From contig CALETH010000043.1 of NCBI GenBank assembly GCA_937920105.1, positions 1-12,349 on the forward strand: a stretch of DNA of 12,349 bases, read 5' to 3'. The translations under genes were made by a program, and so were the position numbers. Each line of letters starts with the position of its first letter. Positions within the stretch are counted from its first letter, which is position 1. Below, piece after piece: positions 5,329-12,223 of this stretch. The notes below the pieces were generated by a model. It was given only the letters and a program-made list of their open reading frames with translations. It was not told the DNA's origin and searched no databases. The DNA comes from an uncultured Bacteroidota bacterium (GTDB taxonomy: Bacteria > Bacteroidota > Ignavibacteria > UBA10030 > UBA8401).

Positions 5329-6210
5329 ATGAATAAAAATTTACGAAAAATATTTTTTCTCATCGTTACACTCTTTTATTTCCAACAAACGTACTCACAA
5401 TATAATTCTACTACCAATTCTGTAGATAGTACTTTTTGGATTTTTGAACGCAAACCATTAATCACATACAGCACAATTGCCTATTCCGCCGTTACATTAT
5501 ATATGGAATACAAGTGGTGGTGGCAAGGAAATTATCATGATTTTCATTATCAGTGGGAAGGATTTCTCAATAACTACAGTTTAGGCGTTGATAAAATCGG
5601 ACATTTTTATACTTCGTATTTATATTTTTGTGCAGCAAGAGAATTTTTTCAGTGGGCACATTTTGATGAATCTACAATGTTATGGTGTGCCATCGGAATT
5701 CCGCTTGCTCATGCAATTTCTATAGAACTTGGTGATGGATTTTCTACCTATCAATTTTCTCCGGATGATTTAATTGCAAATTGTTTGGGAATTGGGTACG
5801 GGTATTTGCAATACAAAGTTCCGTTTTTTCAAAATTTTAATGTGAAGTGGAGTTATTTTCCATCCGGCGTTGTTCCCTTAAATAATAATTGGCGTTTAAC
5901 TGATGATTATGATGGGCATATGTATTGGTTAAGTTTTAAAATGCACAATCTTCTTCCAAAATCTATGAATACCTATTGGCCAAAATTTCTTAATCTTGCC
6001 GTGGGTTATGGTGTAAAAAATTATACTACAGGAAAACCACTGAAAAGAAATTTTGCGGTAAGTTTAGATTACAATATTACAGAAATTCCTATCACTGGTG
6101 GAATTTATGATTTACTTAAAGGTGTATTAGATAATTTTCATTTTCCTGCTCCTGGAGTTCAAAAAATTGAAGGAGAAAAATTACAATTTAAACCATTACT
6201 TCTCTATTAA
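5329..6210 (+). CDS. DUF2279 family envelope protein, copy 1
   Basis: A 293-residue protein with a hydrophobic N-terminal signal (about 1-23, ending in TYS-Q) and no lipobox cysteine, so it is probably exported. The conserved core is GVDKIGHFYTSY (Asp88, Lys89, His92), IELGDGFSTYQFSPDDL (Glu133, Asp136, Asp146/147) and N151-x-x-G154. This matches DUF2279, the family I associate with E. coli YfiM, which has no established biochemical function. The spacing of D-K-x-x-H, E, D and N-x-x-G also resembles the VanZ-like signature, an inference from motif order only. It is strikingly similar along its length to the protein at 7131-8018. Both share DSTFWIF, RKPL, NLLPK, YWPKFLNLAVGY and HFPAPG. No Shine-Dalgarno sequence is visible before the ATG. 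It is the first gene of a three-gene + strand group. Confidence 0.8.
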   Translation: MNKNLRKIFFLIVTLFYFQQTYSQYNSTTNSVDSTFWIFERKPLITYSTIAYSAVTLYMEYKWWWQGNYHDFHYQWEGFLNNYSLGVDKIGHFYTSYLYFCAAREFFQWAHFDESTMLWCAIGIPLAHAISIELGDGFSTYQFSPDDLIANCLGIGYGYLQYKVPFFQNFNVKWSYFPSGVVPLNNNWRLTDDYDGHMYWLSFKMHNLLPKSMNTYWPKFLNLAVGYGVKNYTTGKPLKRNFAVSLDYNITEIPITGGIYDLLKGVLDNFHFPAPGVQKIEGEKLQFKPLLLY

Positions 6211-6217
6211 AGTATTT

Positions 6218-6289
6218 GTCATTCCGCACTTGATGCGGAATCCATTTTTTAGATTCCCGATTATCCCGCTAAAGCGGGACGGGAATGAC
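6218..6289. repeat. REPIN-like doublet of GTCATTCC-type palindromes
   Basis: The first palindrome is ATTCCGCA CTTGA TGCGGAAT (6221-6241), preceded by GTC. The second has outer arms ATTCCCG (6253-6259) and CGGGAAT (6280-6286) around inner arms TCCCGCT (6264-6270) and AGCGGGA (6273-6279), followed by GAC. The two units face each other across an AT-rich spacer, as at 1504-1571. It fills most of the 101-bp gap before the DUF1207 gene and may act as an mRNA stem-loop. Confidence 0.75.
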
Positions 6290-6311
6290 ATTAACATTCC
6301 GATAAAATATT

Positions 6312-7130
6312 ATGAATATCTTTAAAAAACTTTTTTTACTATCCTTCTTCCCTTTTTTACTACATGCAGAATTTCCGGAAATTTCTTTTTCTTTCCTTCC
6401 TCAAAAACATTTAGTACCACTCTTTCCTGCAAATAGTACAGAACATCGTATCACTCTTACCAAAATATTAGAAATGAGTAATTATACTGGCGGAATGGGC
6501 GGAAATCTTCCCATTGTGGATATTTCTTCTCCATATCTTAATGGACAGTTTAGTGTTGCTGGTACATTTTATGCACATCTCAAAAAAATAGGAAGACACG
6601 TACAAGTTATCACCGGAGATTTTTTTGTGGATTTTATGCTTGATGTTGCGATAAATGAAAATCTTTCTCTTCGCTTTGGTGTCGGACACACAAGTCAGCA
6701 TTTTGTGGATGATGCTTTTGAAATTCTCGGATACCAAAATTCTCTCAATTATGTACGAGATTACGTAAAATTTTTTGGTATTCAAAAAATTCCTCTCATA
6801 CGTGGATTTGTGTACGGTGGTTTCTATTATAATTATTTATTTGTGATTACACACAAAGTTGATAATCGTTGGATTTTTCAAATTGGAAGTGAAATGTTCA
6901 ATGTTCCCATCACTCCTCTTCTTACTTTTTACACTGGCTTTGATATAAAATTTCGCGGAGAATTGAATTTCGCTACTTCACAAAATTATCAAGTGGGAAT
7001 AAAACTTGGTGATGGAAATAGCAACACTGTGCGTTTCGCTTATAATTATCGTACTGGATTAGAAGAACGCGGACAATTTTACAATCAATACGTACGATGG
7101 AATACTTTAGGAATATATTTTGATTTTTAA
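6312..7130 (+). CDS. DUF1207-like outer-membrane barrel protein
   Basis: A 272-residue protein with a clear signal peptide (1-19, cleavage likely after LLHA). It ends in a C-terminal Phe preceded by alternating aromatic residues (LGIYFDF), as outer-membrane beta-barrels do. It fits DUF1207 by FLPQKHLVPLFPA (28-40), the GVGHTSQHFVDD segment (123-134), NYVRD, and a C-terminal GDGNSNTVRF...YRTG...GQFYNQ region. From memory, DUF1207 proteins typically have a GHxSSHxGD segment followed by NYxRE, which this resembles but does not copy. Function is unknown; a surface barrel is inferred. It has no obvious Shine-Dalgarno sequence. Its stop abuts the ATG of the next gene with no gap, so the two are probably co-translated. 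Its position between two DUF2279 paralogs suggests a shared envelope role. Confidence 0.7.
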   Translation: MNIFKKLFLLSFFPFLLHAEFPEISFSFLPQKHLVPLFPANSTEHRITLTKILEMSNYTGGMGGNLPIVDISSPYLNGQFSVAGTFYAHLKKIGRHVQVITGDFFVDFMLDVAINENLSLRFGVGHTSQHFVDDAFEILGYQNSLNYVRDYVKFFGIQKIPLIRGFVYGGFYYNYLFVITHKVDNRWIFQIGSEMFNVPITPLLTFYTGFDIKFRGELNFATSQNYQVGIKLGDGNSNTVRFAYNYRTGLEERGQFYNQYVRWNTLGIYFDF

Positions 7131-8018
7131 ATGATGAAAAAATTTTTACTTCTTTTTACATTTCTTTTTTTATTACAAACTCATCTATCTTTTTCTCAAT
7201 TTCAATATCCACATCAACCAGCAGATAGTACGTTTTGGATTTTTGATAGAAAGCCATTGGCAACGTATAGTTTAGTTGGTTACACTGTTGGAACATTTTA
7301 TTTACAATTTCAGTGGTGGTGGAAAAATAATTATCACCCATTTACCATACAGTATGAAGGGTATTTTAATGATTATGCTCTTGGTGTTGATAAGTTAGGA
7401 CATTTTTATACTTCCTACACATATTATTTAAGTGTGTATAATATGATGAAATGGGCTGGCTTTGATGATAACACTGCGATGTGGATAGGAGTTGGTGTTC
7501 CGGCATTTCATGCAATCACTGCAGAAATTGGTGATGGATTTTCTCGTTATCAATTTTCTTTTGATGACCTTTCTTTTAACACATTAGGAATTTTGTATGG
7601 AATGTTGCAGCAACGTGTTCCGTTTTTTCAAAATTTTAATTTTAAGTGGAGTTATTACCCTTCTGGAAAATTTCCTTTGTGGAGTGAACGATGGCATCTT
7701 ACTGGAGATTACAATGGACATATTTATTGGCTCAGTATGGATGTTCACAATTTATTACCGAAAGATTGGAAATCATATTGGCCAAAGTTTTTAAATTTGG
7801 CTGTTGGGTACAATGCAACGAATATTTCGCATGATGATATTGGAATAAAAGAGCGAAAATTTTCCATTAGTTTGGATTATAATTTATTAGAACTTCCTTT
7901 AGATGGCGAAACGTGGTGGGTATTAAAAGATATTGTCAATCGTCTTCACTTTCCTGCTCCGGGAATTCAAAAAACTGGTGACGGACCGTGGAAGGTGAAA
8001 CCATTGTTGTTGAATTGA
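7131..8018 (+). CDS. DUF2279 family envelope protein, copy 2
   Basis: A 295-residue paralog of the protein at 5329-6210. It has an N-terminal signal (about 1-22, ending in SFS-Q, no lipobox) and the same conserved sites: GVDKLGHFYTSY (Asp87, Lys88, His91), EIGDGFSRYQFSFDDL (with Asp135 and Asp145/146) and N150-x-x-G153. Two start codons are adjacent (7131 and 7134); either would serve. The start directly follows the stop of the DUF1207 gene (TAA then ATG), so the pair is probably coupled. The most divergent parts between the paralogs are the signal peptide and the stretch after LAVGY; the core is closely kept, including all candidate polar active-site residues. This suggests that both copies are functional. 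The biochemical role is not known. Confidence 0.8.
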   Translation: MMKKFLLLFTFLFLLQTHLSFSQFQYPHQPADSTFWIFDRKPLATYSLVGYTVGTFYLQFQWWWKNNYHPFTIQYEGYFNDYALGVDKLGHFYTSYTYYLSVYNMMKWAGFDDNTAMWIGVGVPAFHAITAEIGDGFSRYQFSFDDLSFNTLGILYGMLQQRVPFFQNFNFKWSYYPSGKFPLWSERWHLTGDYNGHIYWLSMDVHNLLPKDWKSYWPKFLNLAVGYNATNISHDDIGIKERKFSISLDYNLLELPLDGETWWVLKDIVNRLHFPAPGIQKTGDGPWKVKPLLLN

Positions 8019-8023
8019 TAATT

Positions 8024-8113
8024 GTCATTGCGAGACGTTTTTTGTCAAAGCAATTTTTTTGACTAAAGTCAAAATTTATTTTTCATTATTTTTCCACGAC
8101 ATGAATGTCGTGG
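8024..8113. repeat. Cluster of short palindromes after DUF2279 copy 2
   Basis: Three dyads sit within 90 bp. The first is a GTCATTGCGAG-type unit whose ATTGC (8027-8031) pairs with GCAAT (8050-8054). The second is TTTTGACT AA AGTCAAAA (8057-8074). The third is CCACGACAT GA ATGTCGTGG (8094-8113), followed by CTAC. The first and third look like members of dispersed REP-like families; the second may serve as a weak terminator for the + strand operon, since TTTATTTTT follows it. Confidence 0.6.
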
Positions 8114-8149
8114 CTACTAAATTTTTCTTTTCAAATCTGCATGTAACTA

Positions 8150-8182
8150 AGACCTAATAGGTTTTAAAAACCTGTGAGGTCT
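8150..8182. repeat. Long nested dyad of the AAAACCTGTGAGG type
   Basis: Outer arms AGACCT (8150-8155) and AGGTCT (8177-8182) enclose inner arms AGGTTTT (8159-8165) and AAAACCT (8167-8173) around a central A. The right half AAAACCTGTGAGG is repeated, inverted, at 9380-9392. It lies just past the end of arfB, between convergent genes. Confidence 0.8.
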
Positions 8183-8199
8183 CATGCTGGGAAAATTTA

Positions 8200-8631
8200 T
8201 TATTCATCATTTATTTTTTCTCTTCGCATTTTTTTTACTTCTCCTCTTTTTTTCTTTTCTTCTATTCTTTTTTGTTTTGCTTGTTTGGAAACTTTTGTCG
8301 CAATTCTTTTTTTTCTTACAATTAATGTTTTGCGAAGAAGTTCGGCAAATTTTTCTAGCGCAATTTCTCTATTTTTCCATTGGCTTCTGGTTTCTTGTGA
8401 TGTTATTCGTAAGATACCATGAGTATCAATTCTTTCTTTTAATTTTTGTAGAAAAATAATTTTTGTTTCTTCATTAATGTTTTGTGAATTTGGAATATCA
8501 AAAAATAATTCTACACGTGTGGAAAGTTTGTTAACATTCTGTCCACCGTGTCCGCCACTACGAGAAAATTGAAGTTGAATTTCACTGAGTGGAATTTTAA
8601 TGTTTGAATTTATTTCGATAAATGTATTCAT
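8200..8631 (-). CDS. arfB: Alternative ribosome-rescue factor ArfB (YaeJ-type)
   Basis: A 143-residue class I release-factor homologue without a codon-recognition domain. The GGQ motif is in SRSGGHGGQNVNK (23-35, GGQ 29-31), which hydrolyses peptidyl-tRNA on stalled ribosomes. A lysine/arginine-rich tail (from about 105: RKKRIATKVSKQAKQKR...) is the part that in ArfB enters the empty mRNA channel. Length matches E. coli ArfB (about 140). It is the last gene of the - strand tig-clpP-arfB group, 70 bp after clpP, with a hairpin between them (8643-8677) that could separate the transcripts. The Lys-rich tail makes the opposite strand extremely T-rich, which creates spurious hydrophobic open frames there. 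Function is assigned from motif plus length and is fairly sure. Confidence 0.93.
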   Translation of the reverse strand: MNTFIEINSNIKIPLSEIQLQFSRSGGHGGQNVNKLSTRVELFFDIPNSQNINEETKIIFLQKLKERIDTHGILRITSQETRSQWKNREIALEKFAELLRKTLIVRKKRIATKVSKQAKQKRIEEKKKRGEVKKMRREKINDE

Positions 8632-8642
8632 AATTTAACAAT

Positions 8643-8677
8643 AAACCCTGTCAGAGTTCAAAATTTTGACAGGGTTT
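8643..8677. terminator. Hairpin between clpP and arfB
   Basis: Eleven-base arms AAACCCTGTCA (8643-8653) and TGACAGGGTTT (8667-8677) surround a 13-base loop. On the - strand it follows clpP by 25 bases but has only a weak T run after it. The segment 8658-8669 is itself a palindrome (TCAAAATTTTGA) matching the core of the RAYT-linked palindrome at 4349-4376. It may be a repeat insertion that doubles as a processing or termination site. Confidence 0.45.
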
Positions 8678-8701
8678 TATCATATACAAAAAATTTAAAT
8701 T

Positions 8702-9328
8702 TTACTTAGATTTTGTTGCTGCCTTTTTAGTAAGAATATCATCAATCAATCCGTATTGTTTTGCTTGTTCGGCGGACATGTAATTATCACGGTCTGTATC
8801 ACGTGCAATATCTTCTACTTTTTTTCCGCTGTGAAATGCGATAATTTCATTTAATCGGGTTTTGGTTTTGAGAATTTCTTCTGCTTGAATGCTGATATCA
8901 GAAGCAGTTCCTTGTGCTCCTCCCCACGGTTGGTGAATCATTATACGTGCATTGGGAAGTGCTTTGCGTTTTCCTTTTTTTCCTGCAAGAAGAAGCACTG
9001 CTCCCATACTTGCTGCCATTCCTACACATATTGTAGAAACATCGGGACGGATATATTGCATGGTATCGTAAATAGCAAGTCCTGCAGTAACAGAACCACC
9101 GGGAGAATTAATATAAACATGAATATCTTTATCTGGGTCTTCGGATTCCAAAAATAACATTTGGGCAACGGCTAAACTTGCAACGGTATCATCAATGGCT
9201 GTTCCGATAAAAACGATGCGTTCTTTTAATAATCGTGAAAAAATATCGTATGCTCGTTCTCCACGGCTTGTTTGTTCTACTACCATGGGTACGAGTTGAT
9301 TATAAAGTTCGAATGGTTTGATTTTCAT
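8702..9328 (-). CDS. clpP: ATP-dependent Clp protease proteolytic subunit
   Basis: A 208-residue serine protease that forms the double-ring chamber fed by ClpX or ClpA/C ATPases. The catalytic triad is visible: Ser107 in GMAASMGA, His132 in MIHQPWGG and Asp181 in RDTDRDNYMS. The spacing His-Asp of 49 residues equals that of E. coli ClpP as I recall it. Oligomer-lining NSPGGSVTAG (74-83) is also present. I chose the start at 9328 because a good GAGGA ribosome site lies seven bases upstream and VVEQTSRGERAYDIFSRLL is the normal N-terminus. The frame stays open for 29 more codons upstream, but these translate repeat sequence. It is downstream of tig on the same strand, the order known from E. 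coli; clpX is not the next gene here. Confidence 0.96.
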   Translation of the reverse strand: MKIKPFELYNQLVPMVVEQTSRGERAYDIFSRLLKERIVFIGTAIDDTVASLAVAQMLFLESEDPDKDIHVYINSPGGSVTAGLAIYDTMQYIRPDVSTICVGMAASMGAVLLLAGKKGKRKALPNARIMIHQPWGGAQGTASDISIQAEEILKTKTRLNEIIAFHSGKKVEDIARDTDRDNYMSAEQAKQYGLIDDILTKKAATKSK

Positions 9329-9351
9329 TTTTTCCTCATTAATTAGTTTTT

Positions 9352-9366
9352 GGATTCCCGCTTTCG
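9352..9366. repeat. Truncated GGATTCCCGC-type half repeat
   Basis: GGATTCCCGCTTTCG matches the left half and loop of the unit at 10907-10931 with one change (CCCGC for CCTGC). The expected right half GCGGGAATGAC is absent and other repeats begin just after. It is probably a broken REP-like unit in the tig-clpP gap. Confidence 0.6.
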
Positions 9367-9375
9367 AAGTAGTAC

Positions 9376-9392
9376 AAAACCTCACAGGTTTT
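9376..9392. repeat. Short dyad AAAACCT CAC AGGTTTT
   Basis: Seven-base arms (9376-9382 and 9386-9392) around CAC. The sequence CCTCACAGGTTTT is the reverse complement of AAAACCTGTGAGG at 8167-8179, so both loci carry the same repeat family. Confidence 0.75.
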
Positions 9393-9416
9393 ATGACTGT
9401 AACACTTGTTTTCAAG

Positions 9417-9445
9417 ACTTGTCAAGTTTTAAAAACTTGACAAGT
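9417..9445. repeat. Perfect dyad ACTTGTCAAGTTTT / AAAACTTGACAAGT
   Basis: Fourteen-base arms (9417-9430 and 9432-9445) are separated by a single A. It ends five bases past the tig stop on the - strand. Perfect arms of this length suggest a recent or selected element; it could protect the 3' end of tig mRNA. There is no T run, so simple termination is less likely. Confidence 0.9.
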
Positions 9446-9450
9446 TTGCT

Positions 9451-10743
9451 TTATGCTGTAATTTTTTGTTGCTCTTGTTTTTTTGTATCATCAACTTCTT
9501 TTATAGCAGCATTTTTTAATAATACATCAAACAATTTTTTATCTATTATTTCTTGTGTTGATTTATCTGATGTTTTATAAAATGCGAGAAGTTTTTCTTT
9601 GCTGATATTTAATTCTTTAGATTTTTCTTCCGCCATTTTTTCTTTATCAGCATCAGTTACTTCTAATTTTTCTTTTTTCAAAATTTCTTCTCTAATAAAT
9701 TCCCATTTTACTTGCCAGATTGCATTGGTTCGATATGCTTCATTAAATTTTTGTCTATCAAAATTTTTAGGGAGTGATTTATTGGGCTGTTTGTTTTTTA
9801 TATCTTCTAAATATGAATCCAAAATAAGTTCTATTAAAGATTCTGGTACAGGAAAATCATGTCGTTTAATAATTTCACTTATTAAAGAGTTTTCCATTTG
9901 TCGTTCATATTGATGCTGCCAATATTGTGTTACATTCTTTTTTATATCTGCATAAAAATCTTTTACGTTTGTAATTTTATCTCCTGTCATCTTTTTCACA
10001 AATTCTTCATTGATTTCAGGCAATAAAACTTTTTCAATCTTTTTTACGGTGAGTTGTAAATGTACTTTGTGTGAATGGTCTTCATGTTTGTGTTCAAATT
10101 GTACTTTTCTTACATCTCCAATTTTTACATCTTTCAGTGCATCTTTTATTTCTTTTTCTGTACTTGGTTCATTTAAATAAAACTGCATATTTTCTTTCAC
10201 TGTTCCAACTACAGGGAGACCAGCATCGTCTAAATCCTGCATATCACAAAAAACGATGTATTCATTTCCATCAACGATTGTTGCATTTTCGTAACTTGCA
10301 TTTTTTCGTTGTAAATATTTGATTTCGTCTTCTATTTCTTTTTCGGTAACGTTGTGAACTAATTTTTCTACTTCAATTCCTTTGTATTCTTTTAATTCAA
10401 TGGTTGGTTTTACTTCGTATTTAATTTTAAAAGAAAGTGGTTCTCCTCGTTTGTATTCCATATCAGAAAGTGTTGGCTTTCCGATTGGTTGAAGTTTATG
10501 TTCTTCGATTGTTTTTTTGAATACATCATTAGTGATAGTATCTAACGCATCGTATTCTATACTTTCACCAAACATTTTTTGAATCAGTGCTGCTGGTACT
10601 CTTCCTTTTCTAAATCCTTTAATTTCAATTTTTGCAGAAGCGGTTTTATATGCTTCATCAAAATATGGTTTTAATTCTTCTTTTGTAAGTTGAATTTTTA
10701 CTTCTCGTTCGCAATCGCTTACAGTGTTAAAGGTAACTTCCAC
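9451..10743 (-). CDS. tig: Trigger factor (ribosome-associated chaperone)
   Basis: A 430-residue trigger factor. It binds ribosomal protein L23 at the exit tunnel and shields nascent chains. The ribosome-binding signature is GFRKGRVP (43-50). The N-terminal domain covers about 1-110, followed by a diverged middle domain in the place of the FKBP-type PPIase (about 150-240), where classic active-site residues are not evident to me; a long helical C-terminal domain follows (about 250-430). Overall length is close to E. coli Tig. The start codon is GTG at 10743, supported by AGGAG eight bases upstream. It heads the - strand unit with clpP, divergent from the ymdB-type gene. Degeneration of the PPIase part is, from memory, frequent in this branch of bacteria. 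Confidence 0.93.
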   Translation of the reverse strand: MEVTFNTVSDCEREVKIQLTKEELKPYFDEAYKTASAKIEIKGFRKGRVPAALIQKMFGESIEYDALDTITNDVFKKTIEEHKLQPIGKPTLSDMEYKRGEPLSFKIKYEVKPTIELKEYKGIEVEKLVHNVTEKEIEDEIKYLQRKNASYENATIVDGNEYIVFCDMQDLDDAGLPVVGTVKENMQFYLNEPSTEKEIKDALKDVKIGDVRKVQFEHKHEDHSHKVHLQLTVKKIEKVLLPEINEEFVKKMTGDKITNVKDFYADIKKNVTQYWQHQYERQMENSLISEIIKRHDFPVPESLIELILDSYLEDIKNKQPNKSLPKNFDRQKFNEAYRTNAIWQVKWEFIREEILKKEKLEVTDADKEKMAEEKSKELNISKEKLLAFYKTSDKSTQEIIDKKLFDVLLKNAAIKEVDDTKKQEQQKITA

Positions 10744-10906
10744 GTGAATTTCTCCTAAATGATAAAATGTGATAATTGATTTGAAAAATACAAAAGAATG
10801 GAGCGAAAATCAATGTAAGAGAAAAATGCTATGATGGACTATGTTCTCCTTATTTTTTTTTGTATAATAACTTTTCATCTAAAAAAATTATTCATATTAA
10901 AAATAT

Positions 10907-10931
10907 GGATTCCTGCTTTCGCAGGAATGAC
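10907..10931. repeat. Single GGATTCC...GGAATGAC repeat unit
   Basis: ATTCCTGC TTTC GCAGGAAT (10909-10928), flanked by GG and GAC, has the same orientation as the second unit of the doublets at 1504-1571 and 6218-6289. It is the only repeat in the tig/ymdB divergent gap and ends 17 bases before the ymdB ATG, so it may form a stem in the leader mRNA. Confidence 0.8.
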
Positions 10932-10948
10932 AAAAAAGGGAAATTTTT

Positions 10949-11746
10949 ATGTCTTCTACACTTAACATTTTATTTATTGGGGATATTAACGGAAAGCCGG
11001 GATTGGAGTTAACTTCTACAATGATTCAAAGTTTATTGAAACAACATTCAATAGATTTTTGTATTGCGAATGGAGAAAATACAACAGAAGGAAAAGGAAT
11101 TTCTGAAGAAGATGCAAATAAAATTTTTTCTCTTGGTGTGCATGTCATTACTGGTGGAAATCATACGTGGGATAGATGGGATTCGCGAAAAGTATTGGGA
11201 AGCAATCGCAATATTTTGCGTCCGTTAAATTATCCAAAAGAAAATGGTGGAAATGGTTTCGTGATTTATGAATTACAAAATCCCGCAGTAAAAATTGGTG
11301 TGGTGAATGTTCAAGGAAGAACTTTTATGGCGGCGTTGGATGACCCTTTTAAAACGATGGATTGGGCATTAACAAAAATTCATGAACAAACGAAAATTGT
11401 TTTGGTAGATTTTCATGCGGAAGCAACGGCGGAAAAAATGGCGTTGGGTTGGTATTTGGATGGACGTGTGAGTGCTGTTGTTGGAACTCATACTCACACA
11501 CCAACGGCTGATGCAAGAATTTTACCTCGCAGCACGGCATTTATTACTGATGTGGGAATGACTGGTCCGTATGATTCTGTAATTGGAATGAAAAAGGAAT
11601 TGGCTATTCAACGTTTTCTAAAACAAACTCCACATAAATATGAAATTGCTCAAAATGATGTTCATCTTTGTGCAGTGGTAATGAAGGTTGAAATTGAAAC
11701 TGGAAAAGCGTTAAGTATTGAGCAGATTATTTTTCCGAAGTTTTGA
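10949..11746 (+). CDS. YmdB-type metallophosphoesterase (TIGR00282 family)
   Basis: A 265-residue dinuclear-metal phosphoesterase. Metal ligands can be read in the order known for B. subtilis YmdB: Asp12 in GDINGKPG, Glu43-Asn44 in ANGENTTEGKGI, Asn71-His72 in GGNHTWD, His156 in DFHAEATAEKMALG, and His181/His183 in VVGTHTHTPTADARILP. TDVGMTGPYDSVIG near 205 completes the family signature. B. subtilis YmdB hydrolyses 2',3'- and 3',5'-cyclic nucleotides and affects RNA turnover and biofilm switching; whether that holds here is unknown. Length is as usual. The start is supported by AAGGG eight bases before the ATG. It is transcribed alone, divergent from tig, and converges on the next gene with three bases between the stop codons. 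Confidence 0.92.
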   Translation: MSSTLNILFIGDINGKPGLELTSTMIQSLLKQHSIDFCIANGENTTEGKGISEEDANKIFSLGVHVITGGNHTWDRWDSRKVLGSNRNILRPLNYPKENGGNGFVIYELQNPAVKIGVVNVQGRTFMAALDDPFKTMDWALTKIHEQTKIVLVDFHAEATAEKMALGWYLDGRVSAVVGTHTHTPTADARILPRSTAFITDVGMTGPYDSVIGMKKELAIQRFLKQTPHKYEIAQNDVHLCAVVMKVEIETGKALSIEQIIFPKF

Positions 11747-11749
11747 TTT

Positions 11750-12169
11750 CTATACTTTTGTCTTAATTTCTTTTACTATTAGCCATGTTTTTCGAATATT
11801 TATTACATAACGTATTAAAAATACTATATATGGTAAAAATATTAAAAATAGATAGTAACCTCTATAAGAAGTTTTTAACATAAAGGGTAATAAGAATGTG
11901 AATATTACTCCTATTAGTGCTAACAAATGAAAATTTTGTAAATCAAAACCTGTCACTGAAAATACTTTTGTTTCATTTTCATTTATATTAAACAATATCG
12001 CTTTATTGCTACCCACTCCAAATTTAATTACAAGAGTATGTTCTCCTGGTGAAATTTCAAAAGTATCTTTAATTTCTCCTTTTAAAACTACTCCAATTTC
12101 TTGTCCATCAATAAAAATTTTGTAACTTCCTTCCTGAATATTTTTACGTTGTATTTTAATTGTTGCCAT
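11750..12169 (-). CDS. Small membrane protein with PEGA-like N-terminal domain
   Basis: A 139-residue protein that I cannot assign to a named function. Residues 1-75 look like a small beta-sandwich of the PEGA/carboxypeptidase-regulatory type: YKIFIDGQEIGVV, then FEISPGEHTLVIKF, then NINENETKVFSV. The pattern of a short domain with IDG, PGEHT and a final beta strand is common to that group. Two hydrophobic segments follow (about 80-98 and 104-123) with a basic end (IRKTW...KEIKTKV), giving a hairpin in the membrane. GGAG lies seven bases before the ATG, which supports the start. It has no signal peptide before the domain. Related hypothetical proteins of this layout are familiar to me from Bacteroidota and Firmicutes, but without known role. 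It is the only gene between ymdB and the contig end on this strand. Confidence 0.7.
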   Translation of the reverse strand: MATIKIQRKNIQEGSYKIFIDGQEIGVVLKGEIKDTFEISPGEHTLVIKFGVGSNKAILFNINENETKVFSVTGFDLQNFHLLALIGVIFTFLLPFMLKTSYRGYYLFLIFLPYIVFLIRYVINIRKTWLIVKEIKTKV

Positions 12170-12223
12170 TTTTTTACTCCATGAAATATTATTTATTTAA
12201 TTAATATAATTTTAATTTCGATT

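Noticed and set aside
8174..8459. Hydrophobic Phe/Leu-rich open frames on the + strand opposite arfB
   Set aside because: They are the complement of the Lys-rich tail of ArfB; composition and family match favour the - strand gene.
9329..9415. A 29-residue N-terminal extension of ClpP
   Set aside because: These codons translate the repeat mosaic; the start at 9328 has a GAGGA ribosome site and the normal family N-terminus.
1500..11000. CRISPR array
   Set aside because: The palindromic repeats are dispersed, of several families and not regularly spaced; no cas gene is present.
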